Shown: one piece after another, positions 15,001-23,531 of the stretch
How the letters are laid out: each line of letters starts with the position of its first letter
Position numbering within the stretch: the first letter of the stretch is position 1
Source of the DNA: Mesorhabditis belari
Taxonomy: Eukaryota > Nematoda > Chromadorea > Rhabditida > Rhabditidae
DNA: 64,000 bases
Direction of reading: 5' to 3'
Assembly: GCA_958450365.1 (NCBI GenBank)
Contig: CAUEEP010000740.1
Span: forward strand, 1,553,501-1,617,500
Made by a program: the position numbers and the translations under genes
The notes under the pieces: model-generated
The model's database searches: none
What the model saw: only the letters and a program-made list of their open reading frames with translations
Told to the model about the DNA's origin: nothing

Positions 15001-15510
15001 TAATAGCCTGTAAAGAAAAAAGTATTCGACATGAATAATGTGAAATAAACAAATACACAACTCAACTGTCCCAACCGCGCTAAAGATCTTGCAGAAAATC
15101 CGCCTATATATGAAAGAGAGCGGAATTTTCTAGCCGAGGATCGAACCCGACTAGGATACTGAAGACTGCTAACCAGTCAGCCACCTGGCAGCTTAGGTAG
15201 GGTCCAAGGTCTTACGGTACTAAAAACTAACCCGTCCAGAGTTGACCGCTTTGCCAGAGATTTGCCTTTTTAACTCTCGAATAATCCAAATAGAGTGTCG
15301 AGACGAGCTGGATAGGAATTGTTTGTTCTAGAAAACAGAAATATCAGGTTATTTTGCTAGCAATTACCGTTTACAAAGGGTTACGTCGAATTGAAAGTGA
15401 TGAGTTGAGTCGGATCGACGAAATAACAAGAAGTGCCCACTTGTTTCCAAGCTGAAATGTAGCTGTATTTTTCCGGGTTACTTCCATTCAAAGCTTGACC
15501 TGAGCATGAT
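1..15510 (-). CDS. Large modular extracellular protein (LDLa, sushi, EGF, Ig, HYR, ephrin-receptor-like), 3' end beyond window
   Basis: A minus-strand gene of 30 or more exons, read from about 15.5 kb down to 1. In protein order I see: N-terminal exons at 15367-15507, 15218-15329 and 14870-15007; an LDL-receptor A module ending in CDDGSDE (14440-14520); unassigned exons at 14101-14226, 13841-14069 and 13461-13697; sushi/CCP exons (12807-12951, 12557-12730, 12434-12516, 12274-12362, 11000-11163); EGF and calcium-binding EGF (10460-10949, IDEC start); an Ig fold with Cys, Trp and YxC (8090-7105); a Ly6-like six-cysteine exon (4600-4726); two HYR-like exons (3310-2880); then GCC2/GCC3 modules and EGF (1480-1). 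HYR followed by ephrin-like and EGF modules resembles the SVEP1 family, whose members act in the extracellular matrix and in adhesion; that role is inferred. Introns carry repeats. The first exon and signal peptide are not resolved, and 14.9 kb may hold a frame error. I cannot exclude two adjacent genes. Confidence 0.75.
508..707. mobile_element. MITE family A, degenerate copy
   Basis: A fold-back element related to the better copies at 7651, 13099, 23957 and 53303. It has the GCGCCAAATTTTTTTTGCGC segment and the two facing copies of the CATAACTTTCTTCTAAG arm. The right end is truncated and I see no clear target duplication. It lies in an intron of the modular gene. Confidence 0.6.
1077..1480 (-). 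other. Ephrin-receptor-like / GCC2-GCC3 cysteine modules within the modular gene
   Basis: The exons read CPSGYFHKDGYGCELCPIG, then CEKCPPNTITSEEGST, then CPSGFYSIDGLVPCLPC, all without a frame break. The C..G.......C..CP spacing is that of GCC2/GCC3 (ephrin-receptor-like) modules. A further copy follows at 186-345 (CIECPRGSFEMNGLCHECP) and an EGF module at the window edge. Such tandem modules sit next to HYR and sushi domains in SVEP1-type proteins. Confidence 0.7.
2405..2565. repeat. Direct repeat of TTTGATCTAATACGGTTCC
   Basis: Short imperfect tandem units built on GATC(C/T)AATACGGTTCC, with alternating 12 and 22-24 bp spacing, about eight units. It lies in an intron of the modular gene; no coding sense is apparent. 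Confidence 0.7.
2880..3310 (-). other. HYR (hyalin repeat) domain pair within the modular gene
   Basis: Two adjacent exons encode Ig-like HYR modules. The clearer one (2880-3078) has the ISCPDEL opening, a central NGSFIDTS turn and the closing IFCEFYVSF, matching the usual ISCP ... G(S/T)F..G ... C.F.V pattern. The preceding exon (3140-3310) has the paired pattern ending in ECVMPILV. HYR modules are linked to cell adhesion and are typically found next to sushi domains, as here. This is the best diagnostic part of the gene. Confidence 0.7.
3617..4215. mobile_element. 600-bp fold-back element
   Basis: The left arm (about 3617-3770) and right arm (about 4060-4215) are imperfect inverted copies. 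Both carry CGATTTCGCTACGCCGC, ATCGAGCATGGGGAACACGA and CCATTCTCAATGGTTCACAAG or their complements. The outer ends share GTTACAGTA. The open frames here are mirror images of each other and so are not genes. It lies in an intron of the modular gene. Confidence 0.65.
4290..4440. repeat. Tandem and palindromic TCTAGA-rich repeat
   Basis: Irregular repeats of a unit resembling CTAATCTAGACGGAATAC occur in both orientations, giving local self-complementarity around TCTAGA. Intronic, no coding sense. Confidence 0.6.
4873..5530. mobile_element. Mariner-like inverted-repeat element
   Basis: The outer ends are GGGTGATCAAAAAGTTC on the left and its complement on the right (GAACTTTTTGATCACC). Inside, a second pair of long arms faces each other (about 4960-5065 and 5270-5385), both containing CAGTGCACTACAATGC or its complement and ATCATCCTGATCAAAG. 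The left end abuts TA, consistent with a Tc1/mariner-type insertion. No transposase frame is visible, so this is non-autonomous. It is intronic to the modular gene. Confidence 0.65.
5581..5720. repeat. 27-bp tandem repeat
   Basis: About five copies of a 27-bp unit built from ACAAGTTGACACAACTCGC followed by AGTTGTTC, with a few substitutions (CAACTCGC versus CAGCTCGC). The reverse strand reads as a repeated peptide only because 27 is a multiple of three. Confidence 0.8.
5866..5945 (-). repeat. tRNA-like (Pol III promoter-like) sequence
   Basis: On the minus strand it has an A-box-like TGGTGTGATGATTAGCACA and a consensus B box GGTTCGAGGCC at tRNA spacing. The 5' and 3' ends do not pair into an acceptor stem, so it is a tRNA-derived relic or SINE head rather than a working tRNA. 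A diverged relative lies at 31684 on the plus strand. Confidence 0.5.
7651..7856. mobile_element. MITE family A copy
   Basis: Fold-back element with ends GGGCTAGGCTAATTTCCGC and its near complement. The two arms share CATAACTTTCTTCTAAGTGG facing CCACTTAGAAGAAAGTTATG. The flanks AAATTCCC and AAATTCCT match at 7 of 8 bases, fitting an 8-bp target duplication of hAT type. It sits in an intron between Ig-coding exons. Confidence 0.8.
8706..8805. repeat. 15-bp tandem repeat TAGTAATCGTTTGTA
   Basis: Six or so units of TAG(T)(A/G)ATCGTTTGTA with one shortened unit. Intronic to the modular gene. Confidence 0.85.
9515..10300. repeat. 16-bp minisatellite, about 48 copies
   Basis: Nearly 0.8 kb of the unit CGTAACGAGTCACCCT, mostly perfect, with rare broken units near 9613, 9788, 9850 and 9890. 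It is followed at 10300-10345 by a short palindrome around AGTAGATCAAGTAGATCTAC. It lies in the intron between the EGF exon (from 10460) and the exon at 9312. 16 is not a multiple of three, so this is not a coding repeat. Confidence 0.95.
11415..12140. repeat. Long hairpin with a tRNA-like module in each arm
   Basis: The left arm (about 11440-11790) and right arm (about 11800-12130) are imperfect inverted copies. Matching segments include CGAATATATATTCCG against CGGAATATATATTCG, GGGTCTTAGGGGCCTTCTTG against its complement, and the tRNA-like core. Each core has an A-box-like TAGCCAAGTGGTAGAGCG and a B-box-like AGTTCGATCCCGC, on the plus strand at 11648-11718 and on the minus strand at 11866-11950. 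No acceptor stem forms. It lies in an intron between sushi exons. Confidence 0.75.
13099..13345. mobile_element. MITE family A copy
   Basis: Same arms as the 7651 copy (CATAACTTTCTTCGAAGTCG facing GGAAGAAAGTTATGGTGG), with GCGCCAAATTTTTTGCGC on one side and GCAAAAAATTTGGCGC on the other. The flanks TTAAAATG and CTAAAATG match at 7 of 8 bases. It is intronic to the modular gene. Confidence 0.75.
14583..14690 (-). repeat. tRNA-like sequence, probably not functional
   Basis: The minus strand begins GCCGGTGTAGCTCATTGG and has GGTAGAGCG, an arm TTCGGC..GCCGGA around TGGTAA, an extra segment of about 17 nt, and the B box GGGTTCAAATCCC. The presumed 3' strand (CGCTAAC) cannot pair with GCCGGTG, and the anticodon loop is one base short. 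I read it as a tRNA-derived repeat; a tRNA with a long variable arm is the less likely alternative. Confidence 0.5.
15125..15195 (-). repeat. tRNA-like sequence
   Basis: On the minus strand GGTGGCTGACTGGTTAGCAG resembles a Pol III A box and GGGTTCGATCC is a B box at tRNA spacing. No acceptor stem forms. Another weak one lies at 15590-15655 (B box GGGTTCAAGCC). Both are intronic or upstream of the first modular-gene exons. Confidence 0.45.
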
Positions 15511-16915
15511 TTTTGACTTATTGTTAGCCTGGTTCATAAAAATATCTTAATTAATCACCCCAGAAGGCTAACTAGAAAAAAGTGCTTGGATAAGGCTTGA
15601 ACCCCCTGGGAGAGTTTAGCTCTAAACCTTGAGCGCCTGAGCTGGCTTGCCTTCAAATCCGATTGAAACATCTCATTGGCATTGTAAAAAAGAATTGATT
15701 ATTTTCAGCTATAGCCTTATAAATTGTCAAATTTACGTCAAAAAGGAGTTGATTTAAAGTTGCATTCTTTAGCAAAGAAAATCACAAAAATCACGAAAAT
15801 GTTTCCTAAAACACAACTTTCTAACCTCTTTCATTCGTCGAGTTTATTTTACAAGTCAATTTGAGGCCTCCTTTCGTCCATGAATATGGATATTGAGCCG
15901 AAAGCAGATACAATTAAATAAATAGCATGTAGCAATGAATCGGTGGAAGCCATCCATTTTCCATTTCGGTCTTTCTCTATCACTGTTCTGTAAACTAAGG
16001 GGATGGAGTGAAGAAAAAAATAAGATTGAATAACAGAAAGAATCAGAAGAGAAACAGGAGCTAATTTCGAGCGTTAAACGAGAAACAGAAAAAGAAATAG
16101 AAGAAAGAAAAATCCCCTCGTTAGTCATTTTGGTGAGAGAAGGGTGGGGCTCTCTTTTCGCTTCTTATCACCACACTCCGTGATTCAAGAAGAAGCCTAA
16201 ATGACAGTATAGAACCAACTTTTTTTTCCATAAGTTTGTCCAAAAGCACGGCTTAAGTCTGTAATCGGCTTCTAATGCTGATACTTATTGGCTAAATTGG
16301 TGCCAAAATCGCATATCACTGACTATTCAATGATCTGCAATTAACTTCTTACGACATTAAAAATAATTCTTGGTAAAATTAAAGCCTGAATACTGTAATT
16401 GGGGTTACTATAGCTACAGTAGAGCTTGGTTACTGTAGCTACAGTAAAAGCTTGGTTACTGTAGCTCGATATAGGAGTGTCCTTTTAGAAAATCAAATAA
16501 CAATAACTAACAAAAGAAGACTTCTCACAACGACCAAAATGGAAAGCAGGCCTAAATGCTGACTGTGACACGCTTTCTGAAGATGAAGAGATTGAAACAA
16601 TCAAGAGAGCTCCTCAAAAAACAAACCTTACAAACAATGTGCCACAACAAGAGGCGATCTTTTCTCCTTTCCCCTTCTTTTCCTCTCATCAGAGATCTCC
16701 TGGAAGTCTTTTCTTTTCCCTTTTCCCCTATTTCCTTTTGTCCTTTTGATTACCCTCACTGCTTTTCACTCTTTCAACACCTCATTTAAGCGAGATTTAA
16801 TCCAATAAATACATAAATAAATAAATAAATAAAATAAAGCTATCAAGCAATCACAGATTATCAATAGAAAGACATGGTTTAAAATGGTCTATTTGAGATT
16901 GAATACTTTCCGATA
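15510..16915. other. Intergenic interval between the modular gene and phosphomannomutase
   Basis: Contains a tRNA-like relic (15590-15655), an AT-rich stretch, short palindromes of CTGTAGCTACAGTA type at 16405-16460, and an AAATAAATAAAT run at 16805-16835. The minus strand at about 15860-15935 has a short hydrophobic frame that could be a signal-peptide exon for the modular gene, but its splice phase does not fit the next exon, so I did not include it. Confidence 0.5.
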
Positions 16916-16918
16916 TCG

Positions 16919-18770
16919 TTAATGAAGAGTGTTTAAAGTCTAAAAAAGTCTAGAAATTGATTTTCTCCAGAAAACTTGGCAAGTTACCTCTTCAACCTGT
17001 TTCTTTGTATCATTCGGTCCTTCCACCGAGTGTCCGATCACTCTTTTGTCCACATAGATTGCATGATCGTTGCCACCCTAAAAATATTATAGTGTGATGG
17101 ATGGTAACCTCTTCTCCAAGAACTGCTAATGTTTCCGAATTTATCTAAAAGTTAGACTAATTAAACTCGAGTTCCAATTGATAGACTCAATAAAATGAAT
17201 ATTCCTAATCGATTCCCCGACCCCGAAAACCCTGGTACAAATTCCCAGCTGAATATCCTTTTATAGCATCTACAATGAAAAAGAAAAATCCTTGAATTTG
17301 ACTGTTTTTCTACCAAATTCTGCGTTCTTTTCGTTCCCTTGTGTCACTCAAACAGTAGTAAATTTCTGAGTACTCATTCAAAGTTCCCTTTAACTCTAAA
17401 AACCTCCTTTAACGGACTAGAGCCGTTTTTGTTTCTCTTTCTGTTTCTCTTCTTCTATTTAAAAAGTGCAGATTAGTACCAAATGGAACTTTTAGCAAGA
17501 GCATTGGGCCATTCACTTACAGGCATCGTGCGATCGCCAAAGAAATGAACTCGTTTCGAAATCGTTCTCCAAATATTGCAAGCAATACGTTTTATCCCAT
17601 CCATTCAGGTAAACATCCACCGAGATTTGGCCTCCTAAAAACAGTTGCTAGATGTTTATTTACTGGCTAACCAATGGCCAATGTGAGACCATAACTGCTG
17701 AATTTCTTCCCTCTAGTATCTTCACGAATGTTTCGCGGATCTAAGTTCGTTTGGTCCACAAGTATCACACTGGGCAAACTTTATGCTCTTTATCGTAGGC
17801 AACAAAATGTTCTCTTTCCTCGTGCGAACAGCTTCTTCCCGATTGGTGAGAAATTGATCATACCTGGATTTAGTTGAATTAGCGTAATGCTTGTCTATTT
17901 TTCCAGCATCCCCTCCGGAATTCTTTTCATGGCCTAACTACAGTACAGTTTTCATTATTTCAAATCAACCTTCCGAAACTCCACGGAAATTCCCTCGCTT
18001 ATGTGGCAATCTCAGCTTCGAGAAGTACTCGAGAACGAAATTGATCAAATCCTGGAGTTTCTCCTCACCCATTTGATCTTGGATCAGCTGAAATGGGATA
18101 ATTAGATAAATTACCACAAAAAAAGCTACCTTGGTTGAGTATTGATCTTTACCGTGAAATCCAACGACACCATTTTCGGCGAACACATAGTCAAAACTGC
18201 TGACTACTGAAAAAAAACTAGGTATTTGTTAAAAGCTAACATTAAACTAAATTAAGTGTTAATTTCAAAGCTTACACTTATCGTGATCGCTATCGGCCAA
18301 TTGTTCGGTAATCTTATTCAAATCAGAGCCACCAACGACCTGCAATTGGGACACCTTTTGCTCGAACGTCCATCAAGAAGCTACGCATTTCAGGATTGAT
18401 CCCCTGAGGGATAAATTTGGGTTCAAGTTGGGTTATAATTGAATTTGGGAGCCTTTAGAACTCTTAGTTGAAGTAATATCTGTAGAGTATCATATAGGGA
18501 AATTCGAGGAGCCTGAGATTATTGCAGGTTTACAGTTGTGAATATCAAAAAACTTAGCATGATTTTGTAATGGGGTCAAGAATTCAAATGTGCTGAGGTT
18601 GAAGTTGAATGCAAAATTGGTTTTAAAAGCAAGTTATGTTCTTATACAGTGGTGTGACACATTTGCTAATGATTTAAAAAGACCAACAGTAAAAATTTGC
18701 ATATCTTACCCGTCTTGCTGCAGTCAGCGTTCCATCAACATCGAATAACAGCAAAGTCTTCCCCCATTCT
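16919..18770 (-). CDS. pmm-2: Phosphomannomutase (PMM1/PMM2 family), frame-broken as given
   Basis: Converts mannose-6-phosphate to mannose-1-phosphate for GDP-mannose, N-glycan and GPI synthesis in the cytosol. Diagnostic motifs appear in order: [10 protein letters not shown], the HAD nucleophile motif (18703-18765); [14 protein letters not shown] (18280-18320); [20 protein letters not shown] (18130-18205); [11 protein letters not shown] and [10 protein letters not shown] (17960-18088); [18 protein letters not shown] (about 17790-17845); IGGQISVDV then [15 protein letters not shown] (17560-17635); HFFGDRTMP (17523-17550); [21 protein letters not shown] (16988-17079). The stop is at 16919-16921. 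Introns are 40-60 nt. As written the frame shifts by about +1 at least six times: in the G run at the start codon, before VVGGSD, after RGNF, before SCSHEE, near 17700 and before HFFGDR. Either the assembly has insertions or the gene is decayed. It lies 0.8 kb downstream of cfp-1 on the same strand. The symbol follows the C. elegans gene. Confidence 0.85.
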
Positions 18771-19140
18771 AAATGGCACAATTAGCACTTCAAATATTTG
18801 TTTAAAAATGAAGAAAAAGCTGATAAATCTTGTAAATTTTTTCTACAAAGAGCATTTTTTGAAAATCAAAAATTGTTTAAACATTTTTATTCATAATATC
18901 AAGATAACCCGTAAGAAGACATACACGCAGTGAATCAAAATTATTAATCGGAAACAAATGAATTTTTAAATCCACGTGGAAAACGTTCTATCTAAGAAAA
19001 ATTAAATGATGAAAATGGAGAGAAAGGGGAAGAGTGGGGACCACGTTTTGTGTACAAAAGAGATTTAGACGTGGAAAGGAATTGAGGCAACCAAAAAAAC
19101 GTTGAAAATCAAAGCGGGAAATATTTGATTTCCATTCTTC

Positions 19141-19320
19141 TATCATAATCTTGGCTCAACTTTCATCCAATCTATCTATTTTTCTAGCTTTCGATGTCTT
19201 TGTGGAACCAAAAGAAACGAAGAGCGAAGAACAAAAAGCTACAAAAAAGTAGATAGATTTGATAAACTAGAGCCAAGATTACGGTACTATAAAAAGATGA
19301 CACATTTTAGAAAATATTGA
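19141..19320. repeat. Dispersed fold-back repeat (family E) with GACACATTTTAGAAAA tail
   Basis: AATCTTGGCTCAACTTTCAT followed by CCAATCTATC faces GATAGATTTGATAAACTAGAG followed by CCAAGATTACGG, and then GACACATTTTAGAAAA. The same layout recurs near 20176-20325, 27888-28060, 35330-35500 and 58083-58390, and isolated tails occur at 14389, 21055, 25786 and 52546. It looks like an old, high-copy non-autonomous element. Confidence 0.6.
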
Positions 19321-19586
19321 GATCTTTCTCACATTTTATCATTAGTAGATAGTGTACTACTGGAAATTCAAATGATGATACGATTAACCAGAACTTCCAT
19401 CCAACAGGCAATTCGGCTTTCGGTTGATGAACCCTAATTGTGCTTTCGTATTTTGAGTCAGAGGTTACAGCAGTTTAGTTTGAAGCTTTTGAGATACTTC
19501 TAAGAAATTTTGAAAGTAGAGTAGCCCAAAGAAGTCGGTAAAGTATAAGATCTAGCCTCACCTCTACACTGGATCCGCCCAAAAAG

Positions 19587-22500
19587 AGTCAAAATATGCC
19601 CATCGTATTCAGCACTCCCATAATTGAGCGTTTTCGATCGCAAAGCTCGTCCAAATGCGTCAAAACATTGAAGCGCTTACATTCCGGGACTCCGAGCGTG
19701 TTCTGAATCAACGGTACTCTTTACACAAGCACTTTCCGACACCTGCAACCATCGGTGATGTGTGCCACATTCTCTTCTCGCTCGTTGACAAAAACCGTTT
19801 GCCATTGTGCGCTCAATGTCATCAAAATGGAAAACGCCTTTGAAATAGAAATAGAAAGTTTGAAAATGGAAAAAAATACTTCTGAGAAAGTTGTCGACGA
19901 GCTCGTCAGATCGCCCCAAGCGAGTGGATAGCCACAGATCTGAATAACGGGAAGTTATTGATGAGAGGTTCTGGTCAGACTTGCAGGCGGAATAAAGCGG
20001 AAACTTGAATATCTTTTAATTATCAAAGAAAAAGTCGAACAAATGGGGCAGCTACGTTTTTCCGCCGCAGCGCGCCACTGCCCTATTCGTTGGGTTTTGC
20101 AAAAGATATTAAATTTTCCCCTTTTTCGGTTTTACAAGCTTGGTTCTTGTAAAGTGCTCTGTTTTCTAAGACGTTAAACATTCGTAAACTACCATAATCT
20201 TATCCATTCTATCTGGCATACTTTTTGTGTCTTTTGTGAACCCCCAAGGGAACTAGGCCAAGGTATTTCATAAAACTAAAGGCCGATTACGGTAGTTTTT
20301 GAAAGATGGCACGTTTTAGAAAACGGACACGATTAACGTACCTTCATCTCGTTCTCCAATTCTCCTTTATAATGCTCTGCACACATCACTCTCAATCGTT
20401 TGCAATACGTGTCACTCGTTTTGTTGTAGACATCGCAAAACAGATTGAATGGGTTCCGGTCGCCCATCTGAAATCATTTTTGCAAGTGTTGAAATTTCGG
20501 AAACCCCCACCTGAACATTGTTTCCGATTTCACTCTGTTTTTCCAATCGGACGAAGCAACGCTCGACATGTTTCGGAAACGCTTCACCGTATATTCAAGG
20601 GCACAAACGGGGCAATTGTAAGTGACAACAGCCTAAAAAATTAAATGTTCAACACTTCCAGTCAAGTCCCTTTACCTCGCTTTCATCTCCCTCATCTTCT
20701 TCCTCATCTTCCACTGGTTCAATGTTCTTCACAACCTAAAGCACTTTGAAATTGATAAATTTTTTTCCATTTTTACCTCAACCCATTTTTGCACTCGTCC
20801 CATTCGTTCGACTAGCTTTTCGCTTTCCTTGATGCATTCTTCGATCTGAAAAAAAGTAGCTTTTCTTGTCTAAAAACAAAATCATAAGTATTGTATTTTG
20901 ATTGCATGCCTGAATTTCGACTTTCTTTCCCTGTTCCACGGCTCTCAAATAGTTCAATGGTGGAGCCTCCCAGAACTTCTTTGCGCGATCGGGCAACAGA
21001 TCCAGACGAGCCTATGCCATCAATAGTTAATCTTACGGATGTTAAAGTGTTTTCTAAAATGTGTCAACTTTTTGAAATCAAAATCAATCAAAGGCAATCC
21101 AAAAGTTTGTTATGACTAAATTTTTGCATGATCAAGTACGGTAGCTTTTTTTTCTTCAAAAAAATACCTCTGCTCTCCGTAGCCCACACGCCTCCGAGCA
21201 ATATTTACTGTCTTTTTGTGCAGCGAGAATACATTCTGGGCCTAAGATTGAAGAATTATTAATTGGGTTGCTAAGATTTGCTATTTTGTTAAACTCTTAG
21301 CATACTGAAGTGGTGTCCAAGATTGTTAGTGATCGAAAGCTACAAATCTCCTCAACAATTTAGCATTTGTTGGACTTTCGAGAATTTAACAGGCGAGATT
21401 GATATTTTATCAACCTAGATAGATAACACCCACCAAAACATTGAACCGGTGATGGTTCTCTCGCTGCTTTGCGGCCCGTTTCACCGTTTTTTGCTTTCTC
21501 GTCTCGTGCTCTCGATGCGCCTCTTCGATAGCTTTATTGCGAACTTCTAAATTGAATGGGTTGAACGTGCATTCCTTTCAAATTCCAAAACTTGCCAACT
21601 TTTAAAACTACCATAATCCATCAAGCTGAATGTAAAAAGCTTTTATCTTAGGTTGAGTACCAAGTCTTTCATCCAAATTCATTTTCTAATTGAATAGGTC
21701 TCAAGCTACCAAATGAAATACGGTTTTTTTTTCATTAGATAGCCCAATCATTTCTCTTGCAAATGACTTCTGAAAGTTTCTGAAAAGCTTTGTTTTGAAG
21801 GTTTGGAGGTCAAAATTTCAGAATGATTCGCTTAGCGGTTTTCTTTTGTGCTCATTTTTCATATTTTTAAAAGTACCAGTTTTCATTCTCGCAGATTATT
21901 CTAAAATACTAAAACTTTTTTAAAAGATGACAAAAAAGTAAACGAGAAAGATTTATAATGAAAAAAAGCCGTTTGGCATTTAGTAGTTTGAAACTCGTTT
22001 AGTTAGATAATGAAATGAAGAGTGCAACACTTAGTACTCAACCTAGTAGAATGATTACTGGATCTCGAGCAACTCGTTACCTTTAAAATCAATTTTCGGC
22101 TTCACTTCTACATAATAATCTTCATCATCCGAATCATCGGAGATCTAAAGAACGGGAATTCGTAAGCTAAATCTCCAAACAAACCAATTGTTTCCTTTTT
22201 CGTCCTCTCCTTTTCTTTTCGGTGCCGACTTTTGCTGCAAAATTTCTTTGTATAGATTTTACTACACAAAACGGTACCTTTCTGTTGTTTTTCCTCCAAT
22301 TCCTGCTTCAAAATTGGAGCCTGGATGCATTTGAAATGTGGGCATCCTTTTGCGTTTGCTCAATTCACACAATGAACAATTCTCTGCTTTGAAACATCCA
22401 ATACAGCCGCCGCCACAACGAATTTCTGTAAAATAAAGATTTTGAAGTGAATCTGAGAAATTATAACTCACCATTTTCATCGGGTTTCTTGTCGATCACT

Positions 22501-23287
22501 TGCTCTTTCGGTTTATAGATAATCTTCAATTCGTTGTTTGCCTCAATGCAAGGCGGACAGAAATACCCTTCAATGGTGTTCGCTTCTCGTTTTGTTATCT
22601 AAAAGAATAACTCAAAAATTTTCAGAAAATCGATGCGACATTCTTGTCAACGATTATTAGTAACAAAATTCAAAAGCAAATCCTCACATTGACACAATTC
22701 GCGTGAAACCATTTGTCGCATTTCTCGCAAGCGATCATGAATTTGTCTGCGTTGGCTGACTTGCATATACAGTACAGAATCTGAAAAAAATATTAAATTA
22801 GGAAGAATAATCGATGTCATAATTAGAATGAGCTTATTGTCTACTTTCAAAAACAAAAATAAAAACCTTGTCTTTTTATCTAAGCGATCTATTTTTTCGA
22901 CCTATAAGAGCTTACAAGCTTAACTAGTATCCTGTCTACTTTGTCAATGCAAAGAATTTCTTTACGATTAGTTCACTCCATTGCATGAGGAGAATTGAGC
23001 TAGTTATTTTGTATCTCTAAACGACTTACCGGTTCAGGTTTCACATTTTCTGCTTCTGCTTCTGCTTCGTTGCTCGTTGTTGGATTCATCACGATCTCTT
23101 GTGTATCCATTGTTTCAATCGGTTCATTTTTCACTTCACCGAGTATCATCTAAAAGAAATTTTAAATTCAAAACATTAAATAAATGTCTCACCGTAATTA
23201 ATTGTCCTTCTGGCTGGCTTGGAATTTCCTAAAATAAGATGAATATAGTTTTACGTATAAGCATACCAAAGTGGGAACATTTTCCAT
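19587..23287 (-). CDS. cfp-1: CXXC-type/PHD-finger protein CFP1, SET1/COMPASS subunit
   Basis: CFP1 brings the SET1/COMPASS complex to promoters for H3K4 trimethylation in the nucleus. Exons: 23267-23287 (start MENVPTL), 23193-23228, 23030-23149, 22688-22780, 22472-22598, 22278-22425, 22185-22234, 22081-22144, 21434-21546, 21168-21241, 20910-21011, 20777-20845, 20676-20735, 20511-20632, 20342-20467 and 19939 downward. Domains: PHD finger with CICK..., CEKCDKWFHANC and CPPC; CXXC-type cluster CIGCFKAENCSLC; basic stretch KKRRGRKRKQ; C-terminal CFP1 domain with CPECILAAQKDSKYCSEACG, FPKHVERCF, LFCDVYNKTSDTYCKRL and finally LDELCDRKRSIMGVLNTMG. The intron at 20909 uses a GC donor. Frame shifts of one base are needed in the CXXC exon (about 22345), in the exon at 20511-20632 (about 20575), and probably in the last exons. 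The third Cys of the second CXXCXXC triplet is not visible. Confidence 0.88.
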
Positions 23288-23531
23288 GATGTCAGTCCTT
23301 TACTTTAACTTGTAAAAGAATTTGAAACTATAACAAGGAGGTTTGAATAAAATGAAAAGGCCATTCAATTACAAAGAAGCTTTGTGTAAAGGAGCGTCGC
23401 GTACACACTCAACAGAAAATACGGTGAGACAATTATTTAGTGTGAAATGAAAGAATTACGGCAGGTATAGCATAGACAGCAAAGGAGTAATAGCTTGATG
23501 AATGCAGTGAAATTTTATCGTAAGTAGACTA

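Noticed and set aside
17891..18076. Plus-strand frame [14 protein letters not shown]
   Set aside because: Antisense shadow of the phosphomannomutase exon encoding [11 protein letters not shown] and [11 protein letters not shown].
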